This document shows, one piece after another, positions 24,238 through 33,999 of a stretch of DNA of 39,829 nucleotides. The notes under the pieces were generated by a model. The model worked only from the letters and a program-made list of their open reading frames with translations. It did no database searches and was not told the DNA's origin. Source of the DNA: an uncultured Collinsella sp. (GTDB lineage Bacteria > Actinomycetota > Coriobacteriia > Coriobacteriales > Coriobacteriaceae); contig CASELS010000015.1 of NCBI GenBank assembly GCA_949288855.1, forward strand, positions 1 through 39,829, written 5' to 3'. The position numbers were made by a program, and so were the translations under genes. How positions within the stretch are numbered: position 1 is the stretch's first letter; every line of letters starts with the position of its first letter.

Positions 24238-25002
24238 TTAGGGTTTGAGCCACTGGCTAGGTTGCCGTCGAAAACAAGCGGGCTGTAGGGTATCCAGAAC
24301 GAGAAGAACCGTCGGGATGCCTCCCGCCTCCGCCCGCGTCATGCTTTCGCGCACGGGACAGTGCGCTGTCCTCTGCCGCCGGAGGTTTCCGATGCCGTCC
24401 GTCCAATTATCGTTGAGATACGCGAAAAGCTGCTCTAGTATGTTCTCGTCGGCGATGTTCGGCACGTGTTTGGGCATGACGTGCGCAACCTCCTCACCGG
24501 GGCAGTTCGGCGTTGGTCCGAAAAAGCGATGGTCCTGAACAGTGGCCATGTGACCATCTCCCCGAATACTTGTCGCCGGATGAATGACGTCGCCGAACCA
24601 GAGCCCTTCAATCTCGTATTCAGAATCCCCAATCCACGCGTTTCTGAGTGTATGAGATCGAGGAAGGGACCGTAGCGTACAATCTTTGTTCGCGCCCTTG
24701 TTGATATAGTGCACCGCTGTTCGGCAGCGGTCGATGTGCTCCTTTTTTGGTTCGCTTACCGCGTGCCGGAACTGACGGATCTCAAAATCGTAGGGCCGTC
24801 GTACGGAATCATGTCGCAGTTTCCGTCGCTGGGTTCGACGGGGCGCTAAGCTCAGGGCAGTCGCGCAAGTAGTCGATGCAATCGCAGATGCCGGTGAAAC
24901 CACGGGTGTGGTCGTCGCTGGTCGCCCCTCGAGGTGGCACTTCATTGCGCATCTCCTCGGGTGGGTCTCGTCCTTGAACCTGGCCCTGCCGCCGCAGATC
25001 AC
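24238..25002 (-). pseudogene. Unrecognised, probably decayed ORF
   Basis: This minus-strand frame is open for 254 codons, but only part of it looks coding. Residues ~80-215 have normal composition (WIGDSEYEIEGLWFGDVIHP, NIADENILEQLFAYLNDNW), while both ends are arginine-, threonine- or serine-rich as in shadow frames. No ribosome binding site is convincing and no family is recognised. It lies between the restriction operon and the STAND gene, in the same direction. It is best read as a remnant of an accessory gene or a gene with shifted ends. Confidence 0.3.
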
Positions 25003-25192
25003 CGCGAGGCCTCCCGCTCAGTCGCCCGCGAGCATCGTAAACGCGACATCAGTTTCCGGGCATCCGAGGTAAGTGCACTAGTGGAGCTTCTGTCAGTTGG
25101 GCCAAGGGTCGGTCTTTATTATCTAGCGCTTGTCAAAGTCGATTCGCCCGAAGTGCTGACTCACATTCGCCTTCGTCGCGTCTTGCGACGCA

Positions 25193-28100
25193 TCAAGCTC
25201 GGTGCCTATTTCTGTCTTCAAGCTCGTCGTTCGAAACGATTTTTTCAATCAGATTCTTGATTATCTCCTCAGGATTAGTCTCAAACTCTCTTTCGGGACA
25301 GGTGTCGGACATGGCGCAATGCCGAAAAACCCCATCGACGTCTCGCCATACAAGCCAAGACATTTCGGTTCCGAGGGTACAATCAGGACGGCGCTCGTTA
25401 GCCAAAATGTTGGTACCCCGGTGTACTGTGACATACCAGACGAGGGTTTTGTTCTCATTCTTTATTGCGGTGAGCATTATGTCCCTGTTTACAACGAGCG
25501 CTTGGTACTCCTGCCGGTATGGCTCCCCATACCGAATATCCTCAAAAACAACGTTCCCGTTCCTGTCGAAATAACGAGCGCCATCTGTTCGGATAACGTT
25601 TGTCAACCGACGTGCAAAAGCAGATGGATAATAATAGTGGTAATCCCCCACATCAGTTAGCGAGTCGACGCCGCTCCCGGAGAGGGGGAGAGCATCAATG
25701 TGAACATCAGCCAGCTTTTCAACCTGACTCGGCTCGTCATACTCAACAACCCACGGCGCCGAGAGCTGTTCAACTGGAGATATGTAGCAAACAGAATCAG
25801 AGCACTCGATGCCGACCGCGAAGCCCGAAGCATTGTCATATCCATTCAGGGCGACCGTGCAATCACGTCCTAGGCATGCCAAGCTGTTTGAATCGGCTGC
25901 ACCGCAGTAAGCCCATACACGAGACTCTTTGCCTCCAAGTCCCCAATCGGAGGCATAAAGGGCTAGGGCAAGCGTATTGTCTCCAATAGAGTGAAGGCTA
26001 TTGTCAGGCATGTATTCAAGAAGCACTGTCGCCGAGTCAGCACTTACATTGTTTACCCATCTCGTCAATTCGATTTCTGAGCAAAGGTGGTCATCGTTTC
26101 TACATGAGAAGGGGTCAGGAAAAGTAGGCAAAAGCTCCTGCCGTTTGCGCATCAAACCAGCGACCGTTGCTTCAAGAAGGGGACTGTCGAATGCGAGAAG
26201 CGCACCGTAGTCACTGATCATACCGTCTTCCGTTCGCCACGGCTGACGGGACCATTCATTAGGTGGAACGGATATTCTGTCAGCAAGGTAGCCACATATT
26301 TCGTTTCGAGCGCACCATACATATTTCTCCGCAACAGTCATTACTGTGCTGCGGGAGCCGTGAGTTGCATGATTAAATGAACGGCGAATTCTCCAATCGA
26401 TTCCGCCGGAACGATAACCGTGCTCCCCGACCTCACCTGCAAACATCTCAGGGCAATAGCCGTGATCAAGGAGGTATTGATAGGCAGCGCCAATAACCCA
26501 GCCTTCGAAGTCAAGAGCTGGAGCACGCGCCAAAACTGCCGACTGCTCGATAAGACCATTGATGGCGTCTCCATAGCCGTGTTCGTCGGCATAATGTCGG
26601 TGGAGCGCGAAGGCGCGCTCAAGTTCGTCTACAAGGACATATCGGGCCAGATCGTAATCAATCGGTCCATATCCGCACGCTCTTTTCGCACCACAGGCAT
26701 CGGCAAAAACGGGCAGGACACCTTTTTTTGCCGAGCAGTGGTAAGGAGGTTTGCAGGCAGCCAGCGCCAAGCCGCCGAGAAGTCCATCCGCAAAACAGTG
26801 TTCGACAATCAGCCGACTGTAGAACCTTACCGCTGCATTACGGTTGCCGGCCTTGTCAGGCTCAGCAAAAACGGAGGCCAGAACCATCTCACCAAGTTTC
26901 TTTTCAATCTCCGCTGACGCGGCACCTTGACATACGACCTCTTCAGCTATTGCAAATAGGTCTTCGCGAATTTGAGGGTCGTTGCAGTTGCCAAAATGAT
27001 TGAAGAGTTTGAAAAACTCTGTCGGGTTGTTTAAGCTCCACTTCACAAGTTCGTTTCGGCAACGGCAGCGTTTAAGGTTACTTACGGAGGAAAGGCACCA
27101 TGCAAGCAGAAGGGGCATCTGATTCCATTGGTCTGTCTTATGCAGCCTCGGAAGGTCTTCGACTAAGCGTTGCTCCTCGTACAGTGCGAATCTCGGGTCA
27201 CCGTCATACTTTCTAGGAATTGACCATACGGCATCGCGCTCGGAAGGGCTCTCGAAAGATTGAAGAAAAATGTCAAGGAGCGGTGGTCCAAGAGGATGGT
27301 CCTTGACGCGCGCTACCGCTACAACGACGTTGTTAACTATGTCAAAGAGGTCTTTCTGGCAAATTGCCATCTTTTCAAGGATGTGGCATCGAAACTTTGC
27401 TGTCGCATTCCGATGACAGAATGCGAGTGAGTGCAGCGAAAGAGACCGAGCATCGTCCTTTCCCATACACTCGACAAGCTCTTTGCATTCAATTGGAAGG
27501 ATGCCCTTTTTCTCGATAAGAATAATGCTGTACATAAGAGCGGTATCAGAATGATTGCGCAGAAGTTCGCTTGCCTTGGAGTTCCCTTGATCCAGAATTA
27601 CAGCCATGAAATAATCCCACACGGGGCGAGATCCAGCGCGATAGCTCCATCTACTTATTCGTAGGGGATTGTCAGGCAATAGTCTTCGCTCGATGAGAAT
27701 CCCGTGATTGTTTAAAAGTTCAATAATCTGCTGCGAATCTGTCTTCACCTCAAGGCTGTCCAACAGGCGAATGAGATCATCCCTGTCGATGCTCACATCT
27801 GCTTCCAGAAAGTGTTCAGCCAAATGTATCAAGGCTTTTCTCAGAGGCTGTGCATGTATGCTGATGCTCTGGTCGTAGCGAGTGGCATACTCGTTTTCGA
27901 GGGTCATCACATAGCCCTCAATGAGAGCGGTAATGTTGGTTTCGATGCCTTCGGCTAACCGTCTACCCTTATGCGCGTTGCAGAACAGCTTCAGTTCCAT
28001 AGGGGTTCGCAGCATCCACCTATAGTTTTCATTGCCGTTAACTTCAATGCCGTAATAGGTCATATAACGGTCAAATAGTTCGGAGGCGGAAACGTCCCCT

Positions 28101-29608
28101 TGGTCATCGATGTAGTAATTACATAACTCTGGATCTTTTTGAATAATGGGGTCAATTCCATTTGGTCGAGTGGAATAGGAGAATTTGATTCTGGGAAATT
28201 GTTCAGAGATGGCTTCGGCTTCGTGCATCCTATCTGTCCATCTAGATATAGGAGGCTTTTCGTCAAGGCCGTCGACAAGCACCGCGACTTTCGCTCGGAT
28301 GGAAATCCCATCTGAGCGAAAGTCGCGAGTCGCTGCAAAAGAACTCAGCGCATGCCATAAGGAGATATCATCCCAGCCGCCATCGAGTTGAAGGGTTTTT
28401 ACAATAGCGTCGCGCCAGCTATCGCAATCTTCAAAATCGACAGCAGCAATCAAGATGGGAACATGGACACCGTCTCCCAGAAAATCTTTTGCCTTGCTCG
28501 CAAATCCGCAAGTCTTACCAGTCCCAGGGTCTCCAATAACAAGGCTGCGCGAACTGCCGAAAGCTGTCTTCATTGCATTGGCCATACCCCACTCGCTTGG
28601 AAGGTTTTCGAATTGCTCGACAAGCTTAAGAAGGGCGTTTACATGACCATGAAAATCGCTTCGTTGTTTCAAATCCTTTAGCTGCCATTGCAAGCTTTCA
28701 ATTGCGGTATAATCGATGGGAAACGCTTCGGTATCAACAAGCCCATCCGGCTCATCGGCAACTATTGTTCGCCTAAGAGCAAGGGCTTTAGAATAGTCCG
28801 CGAGTGTAAGAAGGCTTTTTTCTGCTGCTCCCGTCAAATCTTCAAGTTCGTCGGGCAGACGGTGTTTCATGGCGACGAGCGACTCCGTTGCAACACTGAG
28901 GCTGTGCAGTAGACTGATGCGGGTGTCGATCTCTTTAATCATTTCTATGCGGCTTGAATAGGTGCCGTAAAAAACATCTAGAAAGTCGGACATGCCCCCG
29001 TCTTCGATAATCGACGGAATGTATCGGGAGCTCAGCCGCTTGATTGAGGTATCGAGACTGTGCTCGATAGACCGGGGATTGATCGCGGTGTGCTCAAACC
29101 AAAATCTCCAGCTTCCCGAGTTCTCAGGCGATTTCAAAAGAGAGAGCAGCTGATGCTCGTCCCATAAATCAATTTGGAGGCTAGGATACTCTTCGAGTGT
29201 TCGGGATACGAAGTCGGACCACTCGTTGTCTTCTCCCTTGGAAACGCCACCTTTCTTTACTCGTTTCATAGAGGTTAGATTGTGTGGCAAGCAGACAATA
29301 TAACGCGTCATGGACGGGCGTAATTCTAATGCCGCCTTAATAGAGTCCTTAATTTGAGAGTATTGGGTGGTGTTTAGGGTTTTGAGAAACCACTTTGCCT
29401 GCAGCCCAACCCAAGTATTGGCCCTTGGGTTGTACCAATATGCCTCGACGCCGCCATCGCCGCCTGAGCCTCTGACGTTGCTATAACGCCATGCTCCATC
29501 AAAACCCATTTCGGTTTTTCCCCACGTCTCAAAGAGCTGGCAGCACATCTCCTCAAAAGCACTCTGCTTTCCAAGGCCCTGGTCATTGAACTTTTCAAAG
29601 ATGCTCAT
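25193..29608 (-). CDS. STAND/NACHT NTPase with N-terminal Mrr/Cap4-like nuclease
   Basis: The product has 1471 residues. Residues 1-~130 look like a PD-(D/E)XK nuclease of the Mrr/Cap4 type: FEEMCCQLF (Glu19/20), GSGGDGGVEAYW (Asp51), GLQAKWF (Gln70, Lys72). The central NTPase has Walker A GDPGTGKT (Lys365) and NACHT-type Walker B VLVDGLDE (Asp446, Asp449, Glu450), followed by a FSYSTRPNG sensor-like strand. Residues ~550-1000 are helical, perhaps repeat-forming; the last ~400 are beta-rich and unrecognised and would be the sensor. Nuclease-STAND-sensor is the plan of Avs antiviral proteins, in which phage protein binding causes oligomerisation and DNA cutting. Gene is monocistronic; ribosome binding site is weak (ACAGGG). 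Base use is more AT-rich than the flanks. Avs-like role is inference. Confidence 0.78.
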   Translation of the reverse strand: MSIFEKFNDQGLGKQSAFEEMCCQLFETWGKTEMGFDGAWRYSNVRGSGGDGGVEAYWYNPRANTWVGLQAKWFLKTLNTTQYSQIKDSIKAALELRPSMTRYIVCLPHNLTSMKRVKKGGVSKGEDNEWSDFVSRTLEEYPSLQIDLWDEHQLLSLLKSPENSGSWRFWFEHTAINPRSIEHSLDTSIKRLSSRYIPSIIEDGGMSDFLDVFYGTYSSRIEMIKEIDTRISLLHSLSVATESLVAMKHRLPDELEDLTGAAEKSLLTLADYSKALALRRTIVADEPDGLVDTEAFPIDYTAIESLQWQLKDLKQRSDFHGHVNALLKLVEQFENLPSEWGMANAMKTAFGSSRSLVIGDPGTGKTCGFASKAKDFLGDGVHVPILIAAVDFEDCDSWRDAIVKTLQLDGGWDDISLWHALSSFAATRDFRSDGISIRAKVAVLVDGLDEKPPISRWTDRMHEAEAISEQFPRIKFSYSTRPNGIDPIIQKDPELCNYYIDDQGDVSASELFDRYMTYYGIEVNGNENYRWMLRTPMELKLFCNAHKGRRLAEGIETNITALIEGYVMTLENEYATRYDQSISIHAQPLRKALIHLAEHFLEADVSIDRDDLIRLLDSLEVKTDSQQIIELLNNHGILIERRLLPDNPLRISRWSYRAGSRPVWDYFMAVILDQGNSKASELLRNHSDTALMYSIILIEKKGILPIECKELVECMGKDDARSLSLHSLAFCHRNATAKFRCHILEKMAICQKDLFDIVNNVVVAVARVKDHPLGPPLLDIFLQSFESPSERDAVWSIPRKYDGDPRFALYEEQRLVEDLPRLHKTDQWNQMPLLLAWCLSSVSNLKRCRCRNELVKWSLNNPTEFFKLFNHFGNCNDPQIREDLFAIAEEVVCQGAASAEIEKKLGEMVLASVFAEPDKAGNRNAAVRFYSRLIVEHCFADGLLGGLALAACKPPYHCSAKKGVLPVFADACGAKRACGYGPIDYDLARYVLVDELERAFALHRHYADEHGYGDAINGLIEQSAVLARAPALDFEGWVIGAAYQYLLDHGYCPEMFAGEVGEHGYRSGGIDWRIRRSFNHATHGSRSTVMTVAEKYVWCARNEICGYLADRISVPPNEWSRQPWRTEDGMISDYGALLAFDSPLLEATVAGLMRKRQELLPTFPDPFSCRNDDHLCSEIELTRWVNNVSADSATVLLEYMPDNSLHSIGDNTLALALYASDWGLGGKESRVWAYCGAADSNSLACLGRDCTVALNGYDNASGFAVGIECSDSVCYISPVEQLSAPWVVEYDEPSQVEKLADVHIDALPLSGSGVDSLTDVGDYHYYYPSAFARRLTNVIRTDGARYFDRNGNVVFEDIRYGEPYRQEYQALVVNRDIMLTAIKNENKTLVWYVTVHRGTNILANERRPDCTLGTEMSWLVWRDVDGVFRHCAMSDTCPEREFETNPEEIIKNLIEKIVSNDELEDRNRHRA

Positions 29609-29738
29609 AGCAAGCCCTGTCTCTTTCCCGACGTCATCAGGTTGACGTGCTCGCAGTTGAAATCTCGCGTCTTCTGCATGAGCCCGTATTTGTCAAACAG
29701 CTACTTATCACGCGCTTATTTATTGGAAGTAAGAATAT

Positions 29739-31100
29739 CTACTCGAACGGCTTAATTGTCCTGAACATGTTGCCTGAGGTCATGCTCATGCGGTTCTCGA
29801 ACTGAAGGATGGTTTCCATCGGCTCTACGTGGGAGTAGTTCATTGAGGCAAGCTTATCGCGCTCGAAATTAACCGACACGATGTAGTCGTCGTTGATGTC
29901 GCCCGCTCTGTTCCTCCTCTGGGTGTAGCCCGAGATTACGACATGCTCGACTGCGGGGCTCGCGGAAAACATCGTAGCCGCAATGAATACCAAGAGACCG
30001 AGCACGCAGCGGACGTACTCCTCTTTGAGCTGCTTCTGCGTTTTATTTTTCTCCCGATATTTCCCCGAGGTAAGCTGAGACGTAGTTGTCGTGGGAAGGT
30101 CTTCTATCTCGGGCAGGTCGAGGTCGATCATGAGCGTGCCGGAGTCTTTGCGGTAATCAAAGGTAACATCGATCTGGACGGGTAGCTCGCAGGATTCAAG
30201 CCAGCCAGAGACCCAGTTCTCGACATAAGTCTCGTCACCAGCAAGAGCACCTTCCAAACGTCGCTTCTCTTCCTTGAATTCCTCCTCAAACCGAGTGTTC
30301 TCGTGCCTCTCGGCTTCGTCCTGTCCAAGGTCGAAAGCCCTCTTCTTGCTCTCCCACGCGGATATCTCTATGGCGAGCTCCTTAGCGAGCCTCTCGTCCA
30401 CCCACTCGCTCATGAGCCGCTTCTTCTTCCACGGCAGGAAGGCTGAGACGGAGCGTTCCGCTTCGCTTTCAAGCCGCTCCTTCACTTCTTGTTCCGAAGG
30501 CGCCCGTTCTTCGTACTCCTCGCGTACGTATCTCTTGGGCTTAAGACTTGCAAGCGCGCTCTCGTATTCCAGACGGGAGGGAATCGCTGGTGCGTGCTCG
30601 TGGATGGTCAGGAACGCTTCAGTTTCTTCCTTCAGCCTCGCCGCATTATCCCTCGATCTCTCGAGTGCTGCGGCTTCATATGCATCCTTGTTCTCGCGGT
30701 ATGTCGGATGTCTCTTGAGGAGTGCAATGAGCTGTTTGTCCTCGATGATTGCTCCATCATCGTCGACAAAGGCAATTTCGCCAGTGTCAGATATCGCCAC
30801 GCTGAATTCAAAGTGATCCTGCCCAACATACTTTGCAATATCTTGGATTGCCTTCTGGGCGGCAGCCTGACTCTTGCTCGGACCTGCCTGGGAGGTTCTC
30901 GCGCTCGACCGGCTTCCGCCGCCAACCTTCGTACTGTAGGAGATTCCCGTGCCTGGGATACCGGCGGTCGCCCTGACCCCGCGCTTTCCGACCGAAGTTG
31001 TAAAGCCGTGGCCACCGAAGGATGCGCTTACCCCCGACTTCGAGACATTTAGTCGGACTCCCTTGGCAATACGGACAGACTTTCTGAAACGAATTCCCAT
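29739..31100 (-). CDS. DUF4236 protein with coiled coil and membrane segment
   Basis: The product has 453 residues. The first ~55 are a clear DUF4236 domain (MGIRFRKSVRIAKGVRLNVS, GIPGTGISYS), a family of unknown function with a basic beta-rich fold. Residues ~130-310 are highly charged and predicted helical (KEETEAF, EEEFKEEKRRLEGAL), a probable coiled coil. A hydrophobic segment VLGLLVFIAATMF near residue 375 may cross or dip into the membrane, followed by ~60 more residues. GGGGGATGCC before ATG supports the start. It lies 130 bases upstream of the STAND gene on the same strand and may share its transcription, although a separate promoter is possible. No function can be assigned. Confidence 0.72.
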   Translation of the reverse strand: MGIRFRKSVRIAKGVRLNVSKSGVSASFGGHGFTTSVGKRGVRATAGIPGTGISYSTKVGGGSRSSARTSQAGPSKSQAAAQKAIQDIAKYVGQDHFEFSVAISDTGEIAFVDDDGAIIEDKQLIALLKRHPTYRENKDAYEAAALERSRDNAARLKEETEAFLTIHEHAPAIPSRLEYESALASLKPKRYVREEYEERAPSEQEVKERLESEAERSVSAFLPWKKKRLMSEWVDERLAKELAIEISAWESKKRAFDLGQDEAERHENTRFEEEFKEEKRRLEGALAGDETYVENWVSGWLESCELPVQIDVTFDYRKDSGTLMIDLDLPEIEDLPTTTTSQLTSGKYREKNKTQKQLKEEYVRCVLGLLVFIAATMFSASPAVEHVVISGYTQRRNRAGDINDDYIVSVNFERDKLASMNYSHVEPMETILQFENRMSMTSGNMFRTIKPFE

Positions 31101-31288
31101 GGCATCCCCCTAGAGAGTTCGGCTATGTGCTTCTTTTCCAATTGTAGTCTCTCGTAATATGCAAGGGCTTGGTGTAGTTCGCGGAAAAGCTCATGTTTTA
31201 TCGGTGGGGGGTCATCGTCTCATTGTTGAGAGACATGAACCGGAAGGATTCCTTCCTGTCGCGGCATCATCTATCGTGACAAACGTCT

Positions 31289-31432
31289 TCAGGCTGATCC
31301 GTTCTCTCTTGAGGCAATGCCACTGTCATCGAGCCACTGCTTGATTTGGCTGGAATTGCCCAAGAAGAGAATGCCCTCATCGTCTTTGACAACGGTGATT
31401 GTCTGCTCGGTGTCAGGTGTTTCATCAGCCAT
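31289..31432 (-). CDS. Small protein, probably a truncated N-terminus
   Basis: The product has 47 residues (MADETPDTEQTITVVKDDEG, then ILFLGNSSQIKQWLDDSGIASREN). AGGAG lies 11 bases before ATG. The sequence looks like the start of a longer protein that stops abruptly at TGA; I infer truncation, possibly by events that built the island. It is 23 bases downstream of the next gene on the same strand. Confidence 0.45.
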   Translation of the reverse strand: MADETPDTEQTITVVKDDEGILFLGNSSQIKQWLDDSGIASRENGSA

Positions 31433-31455
31433 GCCGGACTCTCCTAACGATTTGG

Positions 31456-31866
31456 CTATTTGTGGCCGTTTGTAGCCAAAAGGTGCGCGTAGATATCGTC
31501 CTGAAGTTTGGCGACGCGTGATTGCAGGTCTTTGATTTTCTCCCGCTTGCTCTTGCCCTTGGCGGTTTTCACCAGCGCCAGGGCGAGTCTCAGCGTCGAG
31601 AGGGTCCGTTGCCATTCGTTGATAAGTGAGGTGCTTGGCACAATTTGGAGCCCTGAGGCGAGTAATCCTTCTATGGCATCGAGCTGCGCTTCAATGCGCG
31701 CGATAGGGCTGAGCGCTTTGGAGGGGTGGATGCTGCGAAAGAATTCGAGCACGCGATCGTCTTTGTTGAGGTGTTCCCACACCGCGATGAGGTTCTCGGG
31801 GTTGAGGAAGGTGCTGGCGACCCGCCAGACGGCGGCGGGAACCTTGAGAGGGCGTTTTGCCGGCAT
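31456..31866 (-). CDS. Hypothetical helical protein
   Basis: The product has 136 residues. It is mostly helical, with a basic N-terminus (MPAKRPLKVPAAVWRVASTF) and a C-terminal heptad-like helix (KTAKGKSKREKIKDLQSRVAKLQDDIYAHL) that could be a coiled coil. No membrane segment or catalytic motif is seen and I recognise no family. AAAGGAGCTCGAGC before ATG sets the start, and a TATACT box lies about 45 bases upstream on this strand. It is first in a two-gene unit with the truncated small protein. Confidence 0.6.
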   Translation of the reverse strand: MPAKRPLKVPAAVWRVASTFLNPENLIAVWEHLNKDDRVLEFFRSIHPSKALSPIARIEAQLDAIEGLLASGLQIVPSTSLINEWQRTLSTLRLALALVKTAKGKSKREKIKDLQSRVAKLQDDIYAHLLATNGHK

Positions 31867-32087
31867 GCTCGAGCTCCTTTACAACGAACTGTGCTCCTCC
31901 CAGTATAAGGGCCGGTCTATTTGGTGAGCGGCTGGTGTTGAGGGGAAATCGTCGCATCTGAGCGCGAGTCAAGCGCGCTGTGCTCCTATCCGCGTTGATT
32001 ATCCCCTTTGCTATCTCCTACGTTAGCTTCGGATGCCTCGCCATGCGCATCATCCTCTCGTGGAAGGCGATGGAGCCCCTCACGGTG

Positions 32088-32122
32088 GATTTGTGCGTTG
32101 CGTCACAAATCGCGGGTACAAT
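32088..32122 (+). promoter_or_regulatory. Dyad and -10 box before the membrane protein gene
   Basis: GATTTGTG (32088-32095) and CACAAATC (32104-32111) form a perfect inverted repeat with an 8-base centre. The core TTGTG-N8-CACAA resembles CRP/FNR-type sites. A TACAAT -10 box follows at 32117-32122. It precedes the gene at 32264. Confidence 0.45.
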
Positions 32123-32179
32123 GTGGACGTCTAGGCTTCTCTGCTCGCACCCCTTGAGGCGCTTGGAATGAGAGGCTGC

Positions 32180-32219
32180 GGGGCGCCTTCTACCGCCCAT
32201 AGGTGGTTGCAGGCGCCCC
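32180..32219 (+). repeat. GC-rich leader hairpin
   Basis: GGGGCGCC (32180-32187) pairs with GGCGCCCC (32212-32219), with a smaller inner ACC/GGT stem. It would form in the leader of the downstream gene about 45 bases before its start. Function is unknown. Confidence 0.45.
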
Positions 32220-32263
32220 ACTTTCCGAATCCAAAGGCAGCCTTTCGCAGGTTGGAGGCAGAT

Positions 32264-32896
32264 ATGCCCGTTCAACAAATCGCATTCGATATCCCGCCCC
32301 ATATTGCCTCGAAGCTGCTCACGGGTGAGTACATCCAGTGGGGTGGCATCGTTCGCGACCAAGCGGGGAGGATCGTCAAGCACCTAAAGCCGGTGCAGAT
32401 CGAACAGGCCGGCGAACAGGCAATGAACGTTGCGAAGGCGGTCAAGAACATCGCTCGCAACAATAAGAACGCCGTCATCGTCGTCGGCGTTGCCGTCGCA
32501 GCTGCGGCCATTGCGGGAGGAGCGGCTGTATACCAGCACATCAGGAAGGGCAAGCAGAACGCCGTAACGTTCTCTGAGCTCAACGAGGCGCTCGCTGGAT
32601 ACATGTCCGCAATCGACGAGGGCACCCTCGACGTGGAGAAGCTGGACAGGGCGATCACCGCCATCGACGCTGTCATCGAGAGAATCGGTGGAGAGGGGGC
32701 GAGGGTCGAGATTGAGGGCGAGACGTTCGCGAACCTCGCTCGCGTGATTCGCGACTACACCGAGCGCTTGCACGAGGCCAATTCCAGCTCCTTCGACGGC
32801 AAGGTAGTCGAGATGCCGCGAGCGAACGACGGCACGCTCGAAAACCTACGCGACTACCTGAGAGCTCAACGCTCTGTGTTCGAGCTCGCCGCATAA
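32264..32896 (+). CDS. Hypothetical single-pass membrane protein
   Basis: The product has 210 residues. An N-terminal soluble part (FDIPPHIASKLLTGEYIQWG, GGIVRDQAGRIVKHL) precedes a transmembrane segment AVIVVGVAVAAAAIAGGAAVY near residues 73-93. The C-terminal ~115 residues are helical (ALAGYMSAIDEGTLDVEKL, LDRAITAIDAVIERIGG). GGAGGCAGAT before ATG sets the start; the frame extends upstream through the leader hairpin without a site. I recognise no family. It is a plus-strand gene among minus-strand island genes. Confidence 0.62.
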   Translation: MPVQQIAFDIPPHIASKLLTGEYIQWGGIVRDQAGRIVKHLKPVQIEQAGEQAMNVAKAVKNIARNNKNAVIVVGVAVAAAAIAGGAAVYQHIRKGKQNAVTFSELNEALAGYMSAIDEGTLDVEKLDRAITAIDAVIERIGGEGARVEIEGETFANLARVIRDYTERLHEANSSSFDGKVVEMPRANDGTLENLRDYLRAQRSVFELAA

Positions 32897-33033
32897 AACT
32901 CAGAAAGGCCCCTTATTCGCGGGCATTTCTCTCGTCCGATATTCTGTTTCTAGTGGAATTCGGCCCTACCGTTTCCGTTGCCCCTTCAGCCCAGACCTCT
33001 TGCACAGCCGCTGGCTGCGTTGCCGCATCATCC

Positions 33034-33970
33034 ATGAGGCGTCCTAAGCCCATGCTTACCGTCGAGCAGCAGATAGCCCACATGAAGTCAAAGGGCATCA
33101 CCTTCGATCTGGTCTCCGAGGAGGATGCCGTTGCTCATCTGCGTACCAAGTGCCAGTTCTTCCGTATCTACGCCTACCGTAAGCTCTTTCCCCAAACACG
33201 TCGGCGGCCCGCATGACGGGAAGTACGTGAAACTCGACTTCGGTCATCTCAAGATTCTATCGAATCTCGATCGCCGGCTGTGCGACATCCTGCTCGCCAT
33301 GACTCTTGACATCGAACACTTCGCAAAGGTCCGCCTACTTTCGGCTGCTGAGGACCACGGCGAGGACGGTTACGCCATCATGCGCGCGTACCACGCAAGC
33401 CTTCCCAAAAACGACCGCTCCCGCATTGAGGGGGAGCTCAAGAAGAGGAGAAACGACCCCTACGCCGGTGGCGTTGTGAGAAAGTACTTTGGCGACATGC
33501 CAATTTGGGCGTTCAGCGAGGTGGTGCCGTTCGGCATCTTCGCCGATCTTGTGAGGTTCTGCGCTGCCGGGTGGGGCGACAAAGGCCTGAGGGACGTCCA
33601 CTATCAGCTCAAGAATTCGAGGCAAATTCGCAACGCCGGGGCACACGGAGCATGCATTCTCAACGATATCGCAAGTCCCTCGCCCTCAAAGCGCCCGCCC
33701 GCTGTTCTTGTGAACGCCATGAACGCGCTCGGAATCCCTAAGCGCCTGCGGTCGAAGTGGCTCCGCAGCCGCCGGATGGTCCAGATATGCAGCCTGCTAT
33801 ATCTCTTCTCGCAGATCGTTCCCAAGGGGGAGGTCCGTTCAGATCGCGAAGCCGCGCTCATGGAGTTGCTTGCAGTGGCCAACGCATGCGGGCTACCGCC
33901 CGAGAACCCGAGCATGGCGGCGCTTCTTTTCCTGAAGCGCTTGACCTCATCGCTCGGTCTGCTAGACTAA
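33034..33970 (+). pseudogene. Abi_2 (AbiD/AbiF)-family abortive infection gene with frameshift
   Basis: The first frame gives the classic Abi_2 start (KPMLTVEQQIAHMKSKGITF, then HLRTKCQFFRIYAYRKLFP) and ends at TGA 33214-33216. The next frame carries the rest: KHVGGPHDGKYVKLDFGHL, then LLAMTLDIEHFAKVRLLSA and a normal helical C-terminus to 33970. The joint is the run TTTCCCC (C4 at 33190-33193). One C fewer, or a +1 ribosomal slip on CCC-C, restores a single ~311-residue protein. Abi_2 proteins abort phage infection, probably by acting on RNA. Start is uncertain: ATG 33034 has no good ribosome binding site. A terminator follows. It may be dead, a phase-variable gene or a programmed frameshift. 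Confidence 0.72.
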
Positions 33971-33999
33971 ATCGCACGTTGCAAAGCCTTCGGGCTTAT

